Positions 14,499-14,506 of a stretch of DNA of 14,506 bases are shown in pieces. The DNA is from Acidobacteriota bacterium. Lineage in GTDB: Bacteria > Acidobacteriota > Terriglobia > UBA7540. The stretch covers positions 1-14,506 of the forward strand of contig JAJYJL010000056.1 of assembly GCA_021789565.1 (NCBI GenBank), in the 5' to 3' direction. A model generated the notes under the pieces. That model made no database searches. It was given only the letters and a program-made list of their open reading frames with translations, and was not told where the DNA came from. Each line of letters begins with the position of its first letter. Position 1 is the first letter of the stretch. The translations under genes and the position numbers were made by a program.

Positions 14499-14506
14499 TT
14501 ACGCTG

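Overview
The window looks like a piece of an Acidobacteriota genome. The main reason is the 1140-residue outer-membrane receptor (an N-terminal carboxypeptidase-regulatory-like domain, then plug and barrel), an architecture greatly expanded in that phylum. Supporting hints are several Tat-type (twin-arginine) secreted proteins and a moderately GC-rich sequence with leftward catabolic genes. The phylum is inferred from protein style only. Every supported gene lies on the minus strand, so transcription runs from position 14506 towards 1.

Right part (about 8.9-14.5 kb): a sugar-acid catabolic region. In transcription order it holds an MFS transporter whose first membrane helix is cut off by an in-frame stop, a short broken piece resembling the start of a GH127 beta-L-arabinofuranosidase, an intact enolase-superfamily (mandelate racemase group) acid-sugar dehydratase, and a composite pseudogene. 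That pseudogene joins the front of a dihydrodipicolinate-synthase-like aldolase to two pieces of a second MFS transporter. Two tightly coupled intact genes follow: a four-carbon acid sugar kinase (DUF1537) and a PdxA2-like 4-phosphate dehydrogenase. In characterised systems such a pair converts threonate or erythronate to dihydroxyacetone phosphate. The intact genes are thus interleaved with remnants of deleted ones, including a plausible partner aldolase and its transporter.

Middle part (about 4.8-8.6 kb): a Tat-exported protein related to the large (beta) subunit of N,N-dimethylformamidase, without a recognisable small subunit; a possible 50-residue membrane peptide; a dihydrodipicolinate-synthase-family protein that keeps the Schiff-base lysine but has lost other signature residues; and a CutC-family TIM-barrel protein that unusually carries an export signal.

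Left part (1-4.7 kb): the TonB-dependent receptor-like gene with a candidate promoter upstream and a clear hairpin terminator downstream, then a glycosyl-hydrolase-like (GHL10-type) secreted protein that runs off the left edge. Taken together the block looks like uptake and processing of plant- or polysaccharide-derived carbohydrates and their acids. No rRNA, tRNA, CRISPR array, insertion sequence or phage gene was seen.
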